Positions 1-7,118 are shown, counted from the first letter of the stretch. The stretch is 7,156 nucleotides of DNA from Candidatus Solibacter sp. (GCA_017883355.1 JADGNS010000236.1:1-7156); one strand, 5' to 3'. Notes: generated from the letters alone by a model not told the origin. Numbers and translations: made by a program.

Positions 1-1023
1 GCCTTGCCGTTTGCGGCCGCCGCGGCATGCCTGTTCTTCGGACTGCACATGGCGCTGTTCGACAATTTCTGGAAGCCGATGTACGTCTTCGATGTGCTCT
101 GCGCCACCTTCTGCCTGCTGAGCGTGTGGTGGTACGCCGGGGAGCGCTGGGTACTGAGCTTCGCGGCGTTCTGGCTGGCCTACAAATCGAAGGAACTGGC
201 GGTGATGCTGCCGGTGGTGCTGGTGGCGTTCGAGATCTGGTTCGGCAAACGGCGCTGGAAGCCGCTGGTGCCGTTCTTTCTGACCTCGCTTTCCTTCGGC
301 GTGCAGGGGATTCTGGGCAATCCCAATCGGGATAACGACTACACTTTCCGCTTCACGGCCGCTGCCCTGGCCAGTACCAGCGTGTTTTATGCCGGACGCG
401 TTTTTCTGATTCCGTATCTGGGTTTCGTGCTCCCGGCGTTCGCGTTGCTGGGGCGCAACCGCCGCACGTGGTTCGGACTGGCGGCGATGGGACTATTCTC
501 CTTCCCCTTGCTGTTCCTGCCGGGGCGGATGTTCAGCGCGTATTGCTACCTGCCGTTTGCGGGCCTGGCGATCGCCATGACGGGACTGGCGGAGGCGGAT
601 GGGGCGGACCAGGCAGGCCGACGGGGGCGTCGGCCGCGGACCAGGGGGTCCGCCCCACAAGCGGCGCTGGGATTGTTTCTGGCGTTGTGGCTCGCCATGG
701 ATATTCACGAGTTGCGCCTGCGGCGGCGCGAAACGCTGGCCAACGACGACGAAGTGCGCACGTGGATGAGCGGGGTCCGCCGATTTGCCGCGGGCAATGA
801 GAAGGTGGATGGATTCGTGTTCTCCGGCACTCCCGCCGGATTCGATCAGTTTGGAGTCGAAGGCGCGCTCAAGTACTTCTATGAGCGCGACGATCTCACC
901 GTAAAGTACGTCGGCGCGGCGGACGCGGCGGCGCTGATCGAGACCAGGCGGGTGGCTCTGCTGAACTGGGACGCGGGCCGCAAGCGGCTGGATATCGTGG
1001 TGCGCGGGCCGGGCCGCTACTGA
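1..1023 (+). CDS. Polytopic GT-C-like membrane protein (TMTC/O-mannosyltransferase-like), 5' truncated by window edge
   Basis: The frame is open from base 1 with no convincing ribosome binding site, so the true start lies upstream; at least 340 residues are seen. Hydrophobic helices alternate with short loops up to about residue 235, followed by a soluble tail of about 110 residues. Two stretches resemble bacterial GT-C membrane glycosyltransferases of the TMTC type: a 'YKSKELAVMLPVVLVAFE' segment near residues 60-77, like their SKE...LPLVLL motif, and 'YCYLPFAGLAIAM' near 180-193, like their YLYLP..G motif. Such proteins usually move sugars from polyprenyl-phosphate donors at the membrane. 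The catalytic acidic loop would be in the missing N-terminal part, so activity cannot be judged. Residues of about 199-218 (QAGRRGRRPRTRG and flanks) come from a palindromic repeat inserted in frame between two helices; the basic charge suggests a cytoplasmic loop. The 3' end overlaps the convergent gene by 7 bp. The coding call is firm; the family is a moderate-confidence inference. Confidence 0.8.
   Translation, partial: ALPFAAAAACLFFGLHMALFDNFWKPMYVFDVLCATFCLLSVWWYAGERWVLSFAAFWLAYKSKELAVMLPVVLVAFEIWFGKRRWKPLVPFFLTSLSFGVQGILGNPNRDNDYTFRFTAAALASTSVFYAGRVFLIPYLGFVLPAFALLGRNRRTWFGLAAMGLFSFPLLFLPGRMFSAYCYLPFAGLAIAMTGLAEADGADQAGRRGRRPRTRGSAPQAALGLFLALWLAMDIHELRLRRRETLANDDEVRTWMSGVRRFAAGNEKVDGFVFSGTPAGFDQFGVEGALKYFYERDDLTVKYVGAADAAALIETRRVALLNWDAGRKRLDIVVRGPGRY
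599..658 (+). repeat. 60-bp palindromic repeat (copy A) inside the membrane-protein gene
   Basis: The ends form an 11-bp perfect inverted repeat, TGGGGCGGACC at 600-610 and GGTCCGCCCCA at 647-657. Inside is an 8-bp stem (616-623 with 628-635) around a GGGG loop, and a second 5-bp stem GGACC/GGTCC (638-642 with 647-651). The 41 bases 618-658, read on the minus strand, match 6949-6989 of copy B at 39 of 41 positions. The length is an exact multiple of three and the frame stays open through it, so it adds about 20 codons to the host gene. Confidence 0.85.
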
Positions 1024-1829
1024 GTCAGGATGCGCGAATCGGTCTGAAATTTCTTGTAGTCGCTGAACGTGAAGACGATCTCGCCGCGCATCACCTTGAC
1101 CAGGGCGAGGCGCACGGAACCCTGGATGGCAGCCCGCTTGGGCAGCCAGACTTCGTTATTGATGCGAGCGGTTTCGATGGTGACGTGGCTGCCCTTGGCG
1201 AGGCGGATCAGAAAGCCGCCGAAGGAGATGGTGTCGAGGGATTCGATGTCGATCTTGACCCACTGATAATCCTTCTTCTCGATCCATAAACGCAGTTTGA
1301 CCTTGGGAAAGAACGAGGTGGAGGCGCCTTTCGGACGGTATCCGGGTTTGGGCACGCCCTCGATCACGAAGGCTTCGCCGCCGTTGAGCGCCTCCTCGCC
1401 GGCGAGTTTGAAGGTAAAGGCCTCGGGCAGTTCCTTGAGCGGCTCGCGCTGTTTCTGCTGTTTGCGCTCCCAGTCGGCCACCCGGCGTTCGCGCTCCTCC
1501 GGGGTTTCCTTGCGCCGGTCGGCGATGCTCTTCTGGAGCTTCTCCTCCTCTTTGCGCTGGTCTTTGGAGGAGAGCGGCTGGTCGTTGCGCGCCACCAGGC
1601 GGCGGTAGGGCGACCCCTCCAGCAGGGTCACGTCGAAGGTAGTGCTCTCGGTTTTCTTCAGCTTGCCGCTGGAATCCAGGTCGCGCTGTTCCTGGCGTTG
1701 CAGAAAGGTGTAGCTGCGCGAGATTTCCGTGTTGCGCCGGTCGAGGTCGGTGGCGCGGCGGATGATCTCCAGCGGGTCCTGGGCGGACAGGATGGCGGGG
1801 AGCGCAAGAGTGAGGAGAAGGTAGCGCAC
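1017..1829 (-). CDS. Exported LolA/outer-membrane-lipoprotein-sorting-like protein
   Basis: The product is 270 residues if translation begins at the GTG at 1829-1827. That start puts a signal peptide at the very N-terminus: a hydrophobic core RYLLLTLALPAILSA with a likely cleavage after A16 (LSA|QDP). The frame stays open upstream to 2057, but the added residues are not protein-like and cross the repeat at 2009-2075, so I reject that extension; the ribosome binding site before the GTG is weak. The mature part has an N-terminal helix (DPLEIIRRATDLDRR), beta-strand-rich segments, a highly charged helical stretch at about residues 88-133 rich in K, E and R, and a C-terminal beta region (FPKVKLRLWIEKKDYQWVKIDIES). 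That pattern resembles LolA/LolB-fold periplasmic proteins of acidobacteria, which are thought to bind lipids, but no ligand-binding residues can be assigned. It is convergent with, and overlaps, the membrane-protein gene. The fold is a moderate-confidence guess; export is well supported. Confidence 0.75.
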   Translation of the reverse strand: MRYLLLTLALPAILSAQDPLEIIRRATDLDRRNTEISRSYTFLQRQEQRDLDSSGKLKKTESTTFDVTLLEGSPYRRLVARNDQPLSSKDQRKEEEKLQKSIADRRKETPEERERRVADWERKQQKQREPLKELPEAFTFKLAGEEALNGGEAFVIEGVPKPGYRPKGASTSFFPKVKLRLWIEKKDYQWVKIDIESLDTISFGGFLIRLAKGSHVTIETARINNEVWLPKRAAIQGSVRLALVKVMRGEIVFTFSDYKKFQTDSRILTQ

Positions 1830-1869
1830 GATATTCCGACGGATCGGTTCCGGTGCCGGTTTCAGACGG

Positions 1870-1986
1870 ATGCCGGGGAACGGCTCTCTTAATGGTATGT
1901 TAATCGGCGTGGCGCGGATTGTCTTCTTCACGTCGGTGGTGGCGCTGCTGGGACTGTGGGCGGCGATTGTGCGGCGGGGGAAATGA
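1870..1986 (+). CDS. Possible single-helix membrane miniprotein (38 codons)
   Basis: An ATG at 1870, or an in-frame ATG at 1897, opens a frame ending at TGA 1984-1986. The product from 1897 is 29 residues: MLIGVARIVFFTSVVALLG followed by LWAAIVRRGK. It is one continuous hydrophobic helix with a basic RRGK tail, as expected of a small inner-membrane protein with a cytoplasmic C-terminus. There is no strong ribosome binding site; a GGGGAACGG stretch precedes the second ATG at a long distance. It lies divergently from the exported protein gene, whose start is at 1829. It could be chance: valine- and leucine-rich frames are common in GC-rich DNA. I do not recognise a family. Confidence 0.3.
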   Translation: MPGNGSLNGMLIGVARIVFFTSVVALLGLWAAIVRRGK

Positions 1987-2008
1987 CGGCGCAAAAGCTT
2001 AGCTCCGA

Positions 2009-2075
2009 TGGGCGGGCTGAGCCCGCCTTGGCAGAAGCCTGCCCCAAACTTGCACAAGGCGGAGCCTTATGCCGC
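2009..2075 (+). repeat. Palindromic repeat (copy C) upstream of the NifX-like gene
   Basis: A 7-bp hairpin, GGCGGGC (2011-2017), TGA, GCCCGCC (2021-2027), is followed by TTGGCAGAAGCCTGCCCCA (2028-2046). This is the repeat at 2693-2746 lacking four bases (GCTG), which breaks its stem. After a 10-base spacer comes AAGGCGGAGCCTT (2056-2068), a 5-bp stem with a GGA loop, then ATGCC. The same order and orientation recur at 2693-2746. The repeat ends about 25 bases before the ATG of the NifX-like gene and may form part of its leader. Confidence 0.75.
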
Positions 2076-2100
2076 CCGCCATGGGTTACTCTGGGGTTAC

Positions 2101-2463
2101 ATGCAAGTCACTCGGATAGCGATTGCGACCGCGGACGGTGTTTCCGTTTGCGATCATCTGGCGCGCTCGGCGGCCTTTGTGGTGGTGGAAGTAAACTCCG
2201 GCGTGCCGGGCGGGCGGGTAACGCGGGCGCGCGGGACGGAAGCCTGCGGAAATCACGCGACCTTCGTGGAAATGCTGGCGGGGTGCGACGCGGTGATTTG
2301 CGGCGGCATCGGACAGGGTGCGGCGGTATCGCTGGCGGCCCATGGGATTCGCGCGCTGGTGTCGCCGGCGGCCGCCGGGACTCCGATCGACGACGCCTTG
2401 CGGGCTTGGATCGAGGGACGGCTCGCCACGTCGGACGCTCGCGTCTGTCTGTGCAGCCACTGA
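2101..2463 (+). CDS. NifX/NifB-domain (dinitrogenase iron-molybdenum cofactor biosynthesis) family protein
   Basis: This 120-residue protein fits the single-domain Nif-X/Nif-B superfamily, which normally runs to about 100-130 residues. The N-terminal strand RIAIATADG, the region VCDHLARSAAFVVVEV (about 16-31) and the core CDAVICGGIGQGAAVSLAAHGIR (split across about 62-84) match the family order IAIATDDG, HFGRAxxF and DVVICGGMGxGAxxxL..GI. The family's H and R are kept at H19 and R22, but F and G of HFGR are replaced by L20 and A21. Members bind or carry Fe-S or Fe-Mo cluster precursors in nitrogen fixers, but many non-fixers carry orphan copies of unknown role. No nif gene is visible here, so a role in nitrogenase is not supported; a general metal-cluster or redox role is only inference. 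Cysteines at 17, 49, 62, 67, 116 and 118 are available. The start has only a GGGG at 2093-2096 as a possible binding site. It sits 18 bp before the DUF2277 gene and is probably cotranscribed with it. Confidence 0.88.
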   Translation: MQVTRIAIATADGVSVCDHLARSAAFVVVEVNSGVPGGRVTRARGTEACGNHATFVEMLAGCDAVICGGIGQGAAVSLAAHGIRALVSPAAAGTPIDDALRAWIEGRLATSDARVCLCSH

Positions 2464-2481
2464 GGCTGCGGGGAGGGAAGG

Positions 2482-2760
2482 ATGTGCCGGAGTATCAAGG
2501 TTCTGCGCAGGGCAGGACAGAGCGTGACGGCGGAGGAATTGAACGCGGCGGCGCTGCAATTCGTGCGCAAGATCAGCGGGTCTCGCAAGCCGTCCAAGGC
2601 CAATCAAGCCGCGTTTGACCGTGGTGTGCGGGAGGTGGCGACGGCCAGCCGCCGGCTTTTGGAATCGCTGGAGAGCGCGAGTTCCGCCCGGATTGGCAGG
2701 CTGAAGCCTGCCCCACCAAAGACGCGCGAGGCGGAGCCTTACGCCACTGACTTACAATAG
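2482..2760 (+). CDS. DUF2277 family protein with a repeat-derived C-terminal tail
   Basis: The product is 92 residues. The N-terminus MCRSIKVLRR, then the helix EELNAAALQFVRKISGSRKP (about 18-37) and KANQAAFDRGVREVATASRRLL (split over about 39-60), are characteristic of DUF2277, a small all-alpha family of unknown function. The start is secure: a strong GGAGG at 2472-2476 lies 5 bases before the ATG, and the MCRSIK opening is typical of the family. Family similarity ends near residue 67. Residues 71-88 (IGRLKPAPPKTREAEPYA) are translated from the palindromic repeat at 2693-2746, so the original stop was probably lost or displaced and a repeat-encoded tail gained. The gene follows the NifX-like gene by 18 bp, suggesting an operon, and ends 17 bases before the fumarase start. 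Confidence 0.88.
   Translation: MCRSIKVLRRAGQSVTAEELNAAALQFVRKISGSRKPSKANQAAFDRGVREVATASRRLLESLESASSARIGRLKPAPPKTREAEPYATDLQ
2693..2746 (+). repeat. Palindromic repeat (copy D) overlapping the 3' end of the DUF2277 gene
   Basis: A perfect 8-bp hairpin, GGCAGGCT (2695-2702), GA, AGCCTGCC (2705-2712), continues as CCAC. A 13-base spacer then leads to AGGCGGAGCCT (2729-2739), a 4-bp stem with a GGA loop, and TACGCC. The same modules in the same order and orientation form copy C at 2009-2075. Read on the minus strand, the repeat begins with GTGGGGCAG, the same head seen at 6806-6814 and, inverted, at 7105-7113. Confidence 0.8.
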
Positions 2761-2777
2761 ACGTGCGGAGCCTTAAT
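2753..2777 (+). promoter_or_regulatory. Possible -10 box and ribosome binding site of the fumarase gene
   Basis: TACAAT at 2753-2758 matches 5 of 6 bases of the sigma-70 -10 consensus and overlaps the stop of the DUF2277 gene. No good -35 box is found 16-18 bases upstream, where a repeat lies. A GGAG at 2767-2770 is 7 bases before the ATG at 2778 and supports that start over the in-frame GTG at 2763. If the -10 box is real, the leader would be only about 13 bases. Read-through from the NifX-like/DUF2277 pair is equally possible. Confidence 0.35.
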
Positions 2778-4295
<1,518 letters not shown>

Positions 4296-4321
4296 TGGGA
4301 TTGCTACACTGAAGTTTCCCC

Positions 4322-4397
<76 letters not shown>

Positions 4398-4468
4398 CCC
4401 ATTCGGCATTTTTCGGCGGTGTCGCTTCACACACGCCGGCCACTTCAAGACCACTCCTTCGGCGACGG

Positions 4469-4494
4469 CCCCCTGCTACGATTAGGCAGGGGGG
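4469..4494 (+). promoter_or_regulatory. Extended -10 box within an 8-bp inverted repeat that includes the ribosome binding site
   Basis: CCCCCTGC (4469-4476) and GCAGGGGG (4486-4493) form a perfect 8-bp inverted repeat with a 9-base loop. The 3' arm holds the G-rich AGGGGGG, the only candidate ribosome binding site, 10 bases before the ATG at 4505. The 5' arm and loop contain TGcTACGAT (4474-4482), an extended -10 box like the one before the tRNA. If transcription starts about 7 bases after it (near 4489), the 5' arm is not in the mRNA and the hairpin could not hide the binding site. If transcription starts further up, it could. No clear -35 box is seen. The rest of the gap, 4398-4468, shows no feature I can support. 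Confidence 0.45.
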
Positions 4495-4504
4495 ACTGTA
4501 CGTC

Positions 4505-6745
4505 ATGGGGCTTTTCCGCTTCCGAAACTTCGTGCGCGTCTGCCTGGCCGCGCTTCCACTTTCCGCCCAACTGAGCGTGCTCACGTATCAATACGATACT
4601 TCCCGCGCCGGAGCAAACGTTAACGAAAGCGTGCTCACGAAGGCGAACGTCACGGCGAATCAGTTCGGCAAGCTATTCTCGCTGCCGGTGGACGGTTACG
4701 TCTACGGACAGCCGCTCTACCTTCCCAACGTGACCATCCCGCAGAAAGGGATTCACGACGTGGTCTATGTGGCTACCGAGCACGATTCGGTGTACGCGTT
4801 CGACGCGGATGCCGGCTCGGGCGCCAACAGCGCGCCGCTGTGGCAGGTCAGCTTCCTCAAACCCGGCGCAGGTGTGACCAGCGTGCCTTACCTGGACACC
4901 GGTTGCGGCCAGATCGTCCCCGAGTTGGGGATCACCAGCACACCGGTGATCGATGCCGAGAGCGGGACCATCTACGTCGTGGCGATGACGAAAGAGACTA
5001 CCGGTTCCGTCGTTGCGTACGTACACCGCTTGCACGCTTTGGATGTGGCTACCGGCGCGGAGAAACCGGGAAGTCCGGTGGCGATCCAGGCATCGGTTCC
5101 GGGTACCGGCGAGGGCGGGACTACGGTGGTGTTCCGCGCCAAGGACTACAAACAGCGTGCCGGCCTGGTGCTGTGGAACGGCATTGTGTATACGGCATGG
5201 GCGTCGCATTGCGACATCGGCCAGTATCACGGCTGGCTGATTGCGTACGATGCGAAAACGCTCAGCCAGACCGCGGTCTACAACAACACGCCCAACGGGA
5301 ATGAGGCTTCATTTTGGGCGGGCGGCGCCGCGCCGGCGGTGGACGCCGCGGGTAACATCTATGTGGTGGGCGGCAATGGCACGTTCGACGCCGCGTCCAA
5401 AGGGCCGGACGCCGGCGAGAGTTACCTCAAGCTCTCCACCAGCGGCGGTCTGGCGCTGGCCGACTATTTCGCTCCCTTCAACTACGCCAGCCTCAACCAG
5501 AGCGATCTCGATGTGGGTTCGGCGGGAGTGGCCCTGCTGCCGGACGAGGCCGGGTCGAGCCAGCATCCTCACCTGCTGGTGGGCGCGGGCAAGGAGGGGC
5601 GGATTTACCTGCTGGATCGCGACAACCTGGGTAAGCTGCAAGCGGGATCGGACAGCCAGATCGTGCAGTCCATACCTGGAGCGATTGGCGGACTGTTCGG
5701 CAATCCGGCCTACTACAAGAACACGATTTACCTCTGCGGCGCGGGCGACCGGCTGAAGGCGTTTGCCATCACCGGAGCGAGGATGGGCACCAGCCCGGCA
5801 TCGCAATCGGCAGCGCAGTTCGACTATCCCGGCTGCGTCCCCACCATCTCGGCAAACGGCACCGCGGACGGCATTGTCTGGATCCTGGAAGCTTCCGGCA
5901 TGCTGCACGCTTATGACGCCTCCGATCTCGCCGCCGAGTTGTATAACAGCAACCAGAACAAGACCAGGGACGCTCTGGGCGCAACCGTGAAATTCTCAGT
6001 CCCCACGGTGGTGAGCGGCAAGGTCTACGCGGGCACGCAAGACTCGCTGGCGGTGTACGGCCTGCTCTCCGGCGTCGCCACCGCCGTCGCCAACGCGGCG
6101 AGTGGGGATACGGCGGCGCTGGCGCCCGGCTCGATTGCGTCGCTGTACGGATCTGGGCTGGCGCCCTCGATTGGGATTGCCGGGACGTTTCCGCTGCCGC
6201 CGGTATTGGGCGGCGCCTCGGTTTCGGTCAACGGCGTGGCGGCTCCTCTTTTCTATGCGGGTCCCAACCAGATCAACTTCCAGGTCCCCGTCCTACTTTC
6301 TGGAAACGCCGCTGTCACCGTGACGGCCGGAGGCCTGCAGACGGGCGCGAGAAGCGTGCCGCTGCGCAACACGGCTCCGGGGATATTCCTCCTGCCGCAA
6401 GGCCGGGCAGCCGCGGTGAATCAGGATGGTTCCGTTAATGGTCCGGACCGCACGGCCGCGCCGGGCAGTCCCCTGGCGGTGTACGCAACTGGCCTGGGAC
6501 TGGTCAACCCGCCAGTAGCCACGGGTGCACCGGCTTCGGCGGTCACGCTCTCGAAGGTCACCGCCGAGGTGACCGCAACCGTGGGCGGCCAGCCGGCCAC
6601 CGTTCTGTTCGCCGGGCTGGCGCCGGGGTATGCGGGGCTCTATCAGGTGAACCTGACGGTTCCGCAACTTGCTCCCGGGGACTACCAGGTACAGATTTCG
6701 GCGGGCGGCGTGGCGAGCAACACGGCAACCGTCAGCGTACGATAG
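4505..6745 (+). CDS. Secreted PQQ-like beta-propeller protein with C-terminal TIGR03437 domain
   Basis: The product is 746 residues. A signal peptide covers residues 1-21 (basic start, core FVRVCLAALPL, likely cleavage LSA|QLS), so the protein is exported. Residues about 25-515 show repeated beta-propeller strands with the pattern hydrophobic-Y-hydrophobic and a D/G turn: PVIDAESGTIYVVAM (~147), HRLHALDVATG, GWLIAYDAKTL, AVDAAGNIYVVGGNG, GRIYLLDRDNLG, WILEASGMLHAYDASDL and SGKVYAGTQDSLAVYGL. These resemble PQQ-like (quinoprotein-type) repeats, but no conserved quinone-binding site is evident, so a binding or structural role is likelier than a dehydrogenase. Residues about 523-746 (opening VANAASG.....LAPGSIASLYGSGLA, then PNQINFQVP, then YATGLGLVNPP, then GLYQVNLTVP) match TIGR03437, a domain characteristic of Solibacter-like secreted proteins and of unknown function. 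No membrane anchor or sorting tail follows. It is probably a single-gene unit. Confidence 0.9.
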   Translation: MGLFRFRNFVRVCLAALPLSAQLSVLTYQYDTSRAGANVNESVLTKANVTANQFGKLFSLPVDGYVYGQPLYLPNVTIPQKGIHDVVYVATEHDSVYAFDADAGSGANSAPLWQVSFLKPGAGVTSVPYLDTGCGQIVPELGITSTPVIDAESGTIYVVAMTKETTGSVVAYVHRLHALDVATGAEKPGSPVAIQASVPGTGEGGTTVVFRAKDYKQRAGLVLWNGIVYTAWASHCDIGQYHGWLIAYDAKTLSQTAVYNNTPNGNEASFWAGGAAPAVDAAGNIYVVGGNGTFDAASKGPDAGESYLKLSTSGGLALADYFAPFNYASLNQSDLDVGSAGVALLPDEAGSSQHPHLLVGAGKEGRIYLLDRDNLGKLQAGSDSQIVQSIPGAIGGLFGNPAYYKNTIYLCGAGDRLKAFAITGARMGTSPASQSAAQFDYPGCVPTISANGTADGIVWILEASGMLHAYDASDLAAELYNSNQNKTRDALGATVKFSVPTVVSGKVYAGTQDSLAVYGLLSGVATAVANAASGDTAALAPGSIASLYGSGLAPSIGIAGTFPLPPVLGGASVSVNGVAAPLFYAGPNQINFQVPVLLSGNAAVTVTAGGLQTGARSVPLRNTAPGIFLLPQGRAAAVNQDGSVNGPDRTAAPGSPLAVYATGLGLVNPPVATGAPASAVTLSKVTAEVTATVGGQPATVLFAGLAPGYAGLYQVNLTVPQLAPGDYQVQISAGGVASNTATVSVR

Positions 6746-6750
6746 GCATA

Positions 6751-6774
6751 GCCGGCGCCAGATGGTTCGCCGGC
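6751..6774 (+). terminator. Hairpin after the propeller gene, possible terminator without T-tract
   Basis: GCCGGCG (6751-6757) pairs perfectly with CGCCGGC (6768-6774) around a 10-base loop, starting 5 bases after the stop codon. No T-run follows (ACTACTGTG), so it is not a classical intrinsic terminator. It may instead protect the mRNA 3' end or be another of the local palindromes. Confidence 0.35.
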
Positions 6775-6810
6775 ACTACTGTGTTGCATGCTTGGCTGAC
6801 ACCTTGTGGG

Positions 6811-6905
6811 GCAGCTTGGTAAGCTGCGGCCGATTGTCAATCGGCCCAACGCCGCGTTTGCAGCCGACCGGCGGCGGTAATCAACCGCCGCGCAGGTTGT
6901 CAACC
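6811..6905. repeat. Array of short palindromes with different stems and a similar centre
   Basis: Four hairpins lie side by side: GCAGCTT-GGT-AAGCTGC (6811-6827), GGCCGATT-GTC-AATCGGCC (6828-6846), GCGGCGGT-AATCA-ACCGCCGC (6871-6891) and GGTT-GTC-AACC (6895-6905). A fifth, AGGTT-GTC-AACCT, lies at 7094-7106. Stems differ in sequence, while three of the five share the centre TTGTCAA and one more has TTGGTAA. The first two directly abut. The stretch 6847-6870 between hairpins two and three has no clear pairing. Confidence 0.7.
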
Positions 6906-6948
6906 CAATGCCACTCGTTTTTTCTAGTACCGAGCACCTGCATTAATG

Positions 6949-7051
6949 GTGGGGCGGTCCCCCTGGACCGCGGCCGACGCCCCCGTCGGTGATCCCGTTG
7001 TTCCGGCTGCGGGACGAGGGCGTCCCGCGCGGACCGGGGGGTCCGCCCCAC
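6949..7051. repeat. 103-bp palindromic repeat (copy B) nested inside the composite
   Basis: The ends are inverted copies matching at 21 of 24 positions, beginning with GTGGGGCGG (6949-6957) and ending with CCGCCCCAC (7043-7051). Four internal stems are visible: GGTCC/GGACC (6956-6960 with 6965-6969), CCGACG/CGTCGG (6974-6979 with 6984-6989), GCGGGACG/CGTCCCGC (7009-7016 with 7021-7028) and GCGGACC/GGTCCGC (7029-7035 with 7040-7046), each with a four-base loop. Its first 41 bases match copy A (618-658, reversed) at 39 positions. Copy A lacks the third stem region. Confidence 0.85.
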
Positions 7052-7118
7052 AACTTACGCAGCATTCCGATCCTGGGAAAAACGAGCGGCATTAGGTTGT
7101 CAACCTGCCCCACAAAGG

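Larger units (their letters stand above)
6802..7118. repeat. 317-bp composite palindromic repeat (MITE-like) filling the 3' intergenic region
   Basis: The outer ends are inverted copies: CCTTGTGGGGCAG (6802-6814) against CTGCCCCACAAAGG (7105-7118), differing by one extra base. Inner arms 6892-6924 and 7076-7108 are inverted copies matching at 29 of 33 positions, and weak inverted similarity continues inward on both sides of the nested repeat at 6949-7051. The left side has an extra block (6815-6891) of short hairpins absent on the right. There is no transposase and no convincing target duplication. With its flanks it makes up the 411 bases after the last gene, where I see no believable coding region; the minus-strand frame through 6943-7128 is repeat sequence. 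Confidence 0.7.

Noticed and set aside
1830..2057. N-terminal extension of the exported LolA-like protein to an ATG at 2057
   Set aside because: It would bury the signal peptide inside the protein and requires translating part of the palindromic repeat at 2009-2075.
4401..4445. Terminator after the tRNA (ATTTTT at 4408-4413 and a nearby imperfect hairpin)
   Set aside because: The T-run comes before, not after, the only hairpin (CGGCGGTGT with ACACACGCCG), and the stem has a bulge.
4505..6745. Quinoprotein alcohol dehydrogenase
   Set aside because: The propeller repeats fit, but no conserved PQQ-binding or calcium-binding catalytic set can be pointed to, and the C-terminal TIGR03437 domain suggests a secreted non-enzymatic or unknown role.
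6802..7118. CRISPR array
   Set aside because: The repeated units are palindromes with differing stems and irregular spacing; there is no constant repeat with unique spacers of even length and no cas gene.
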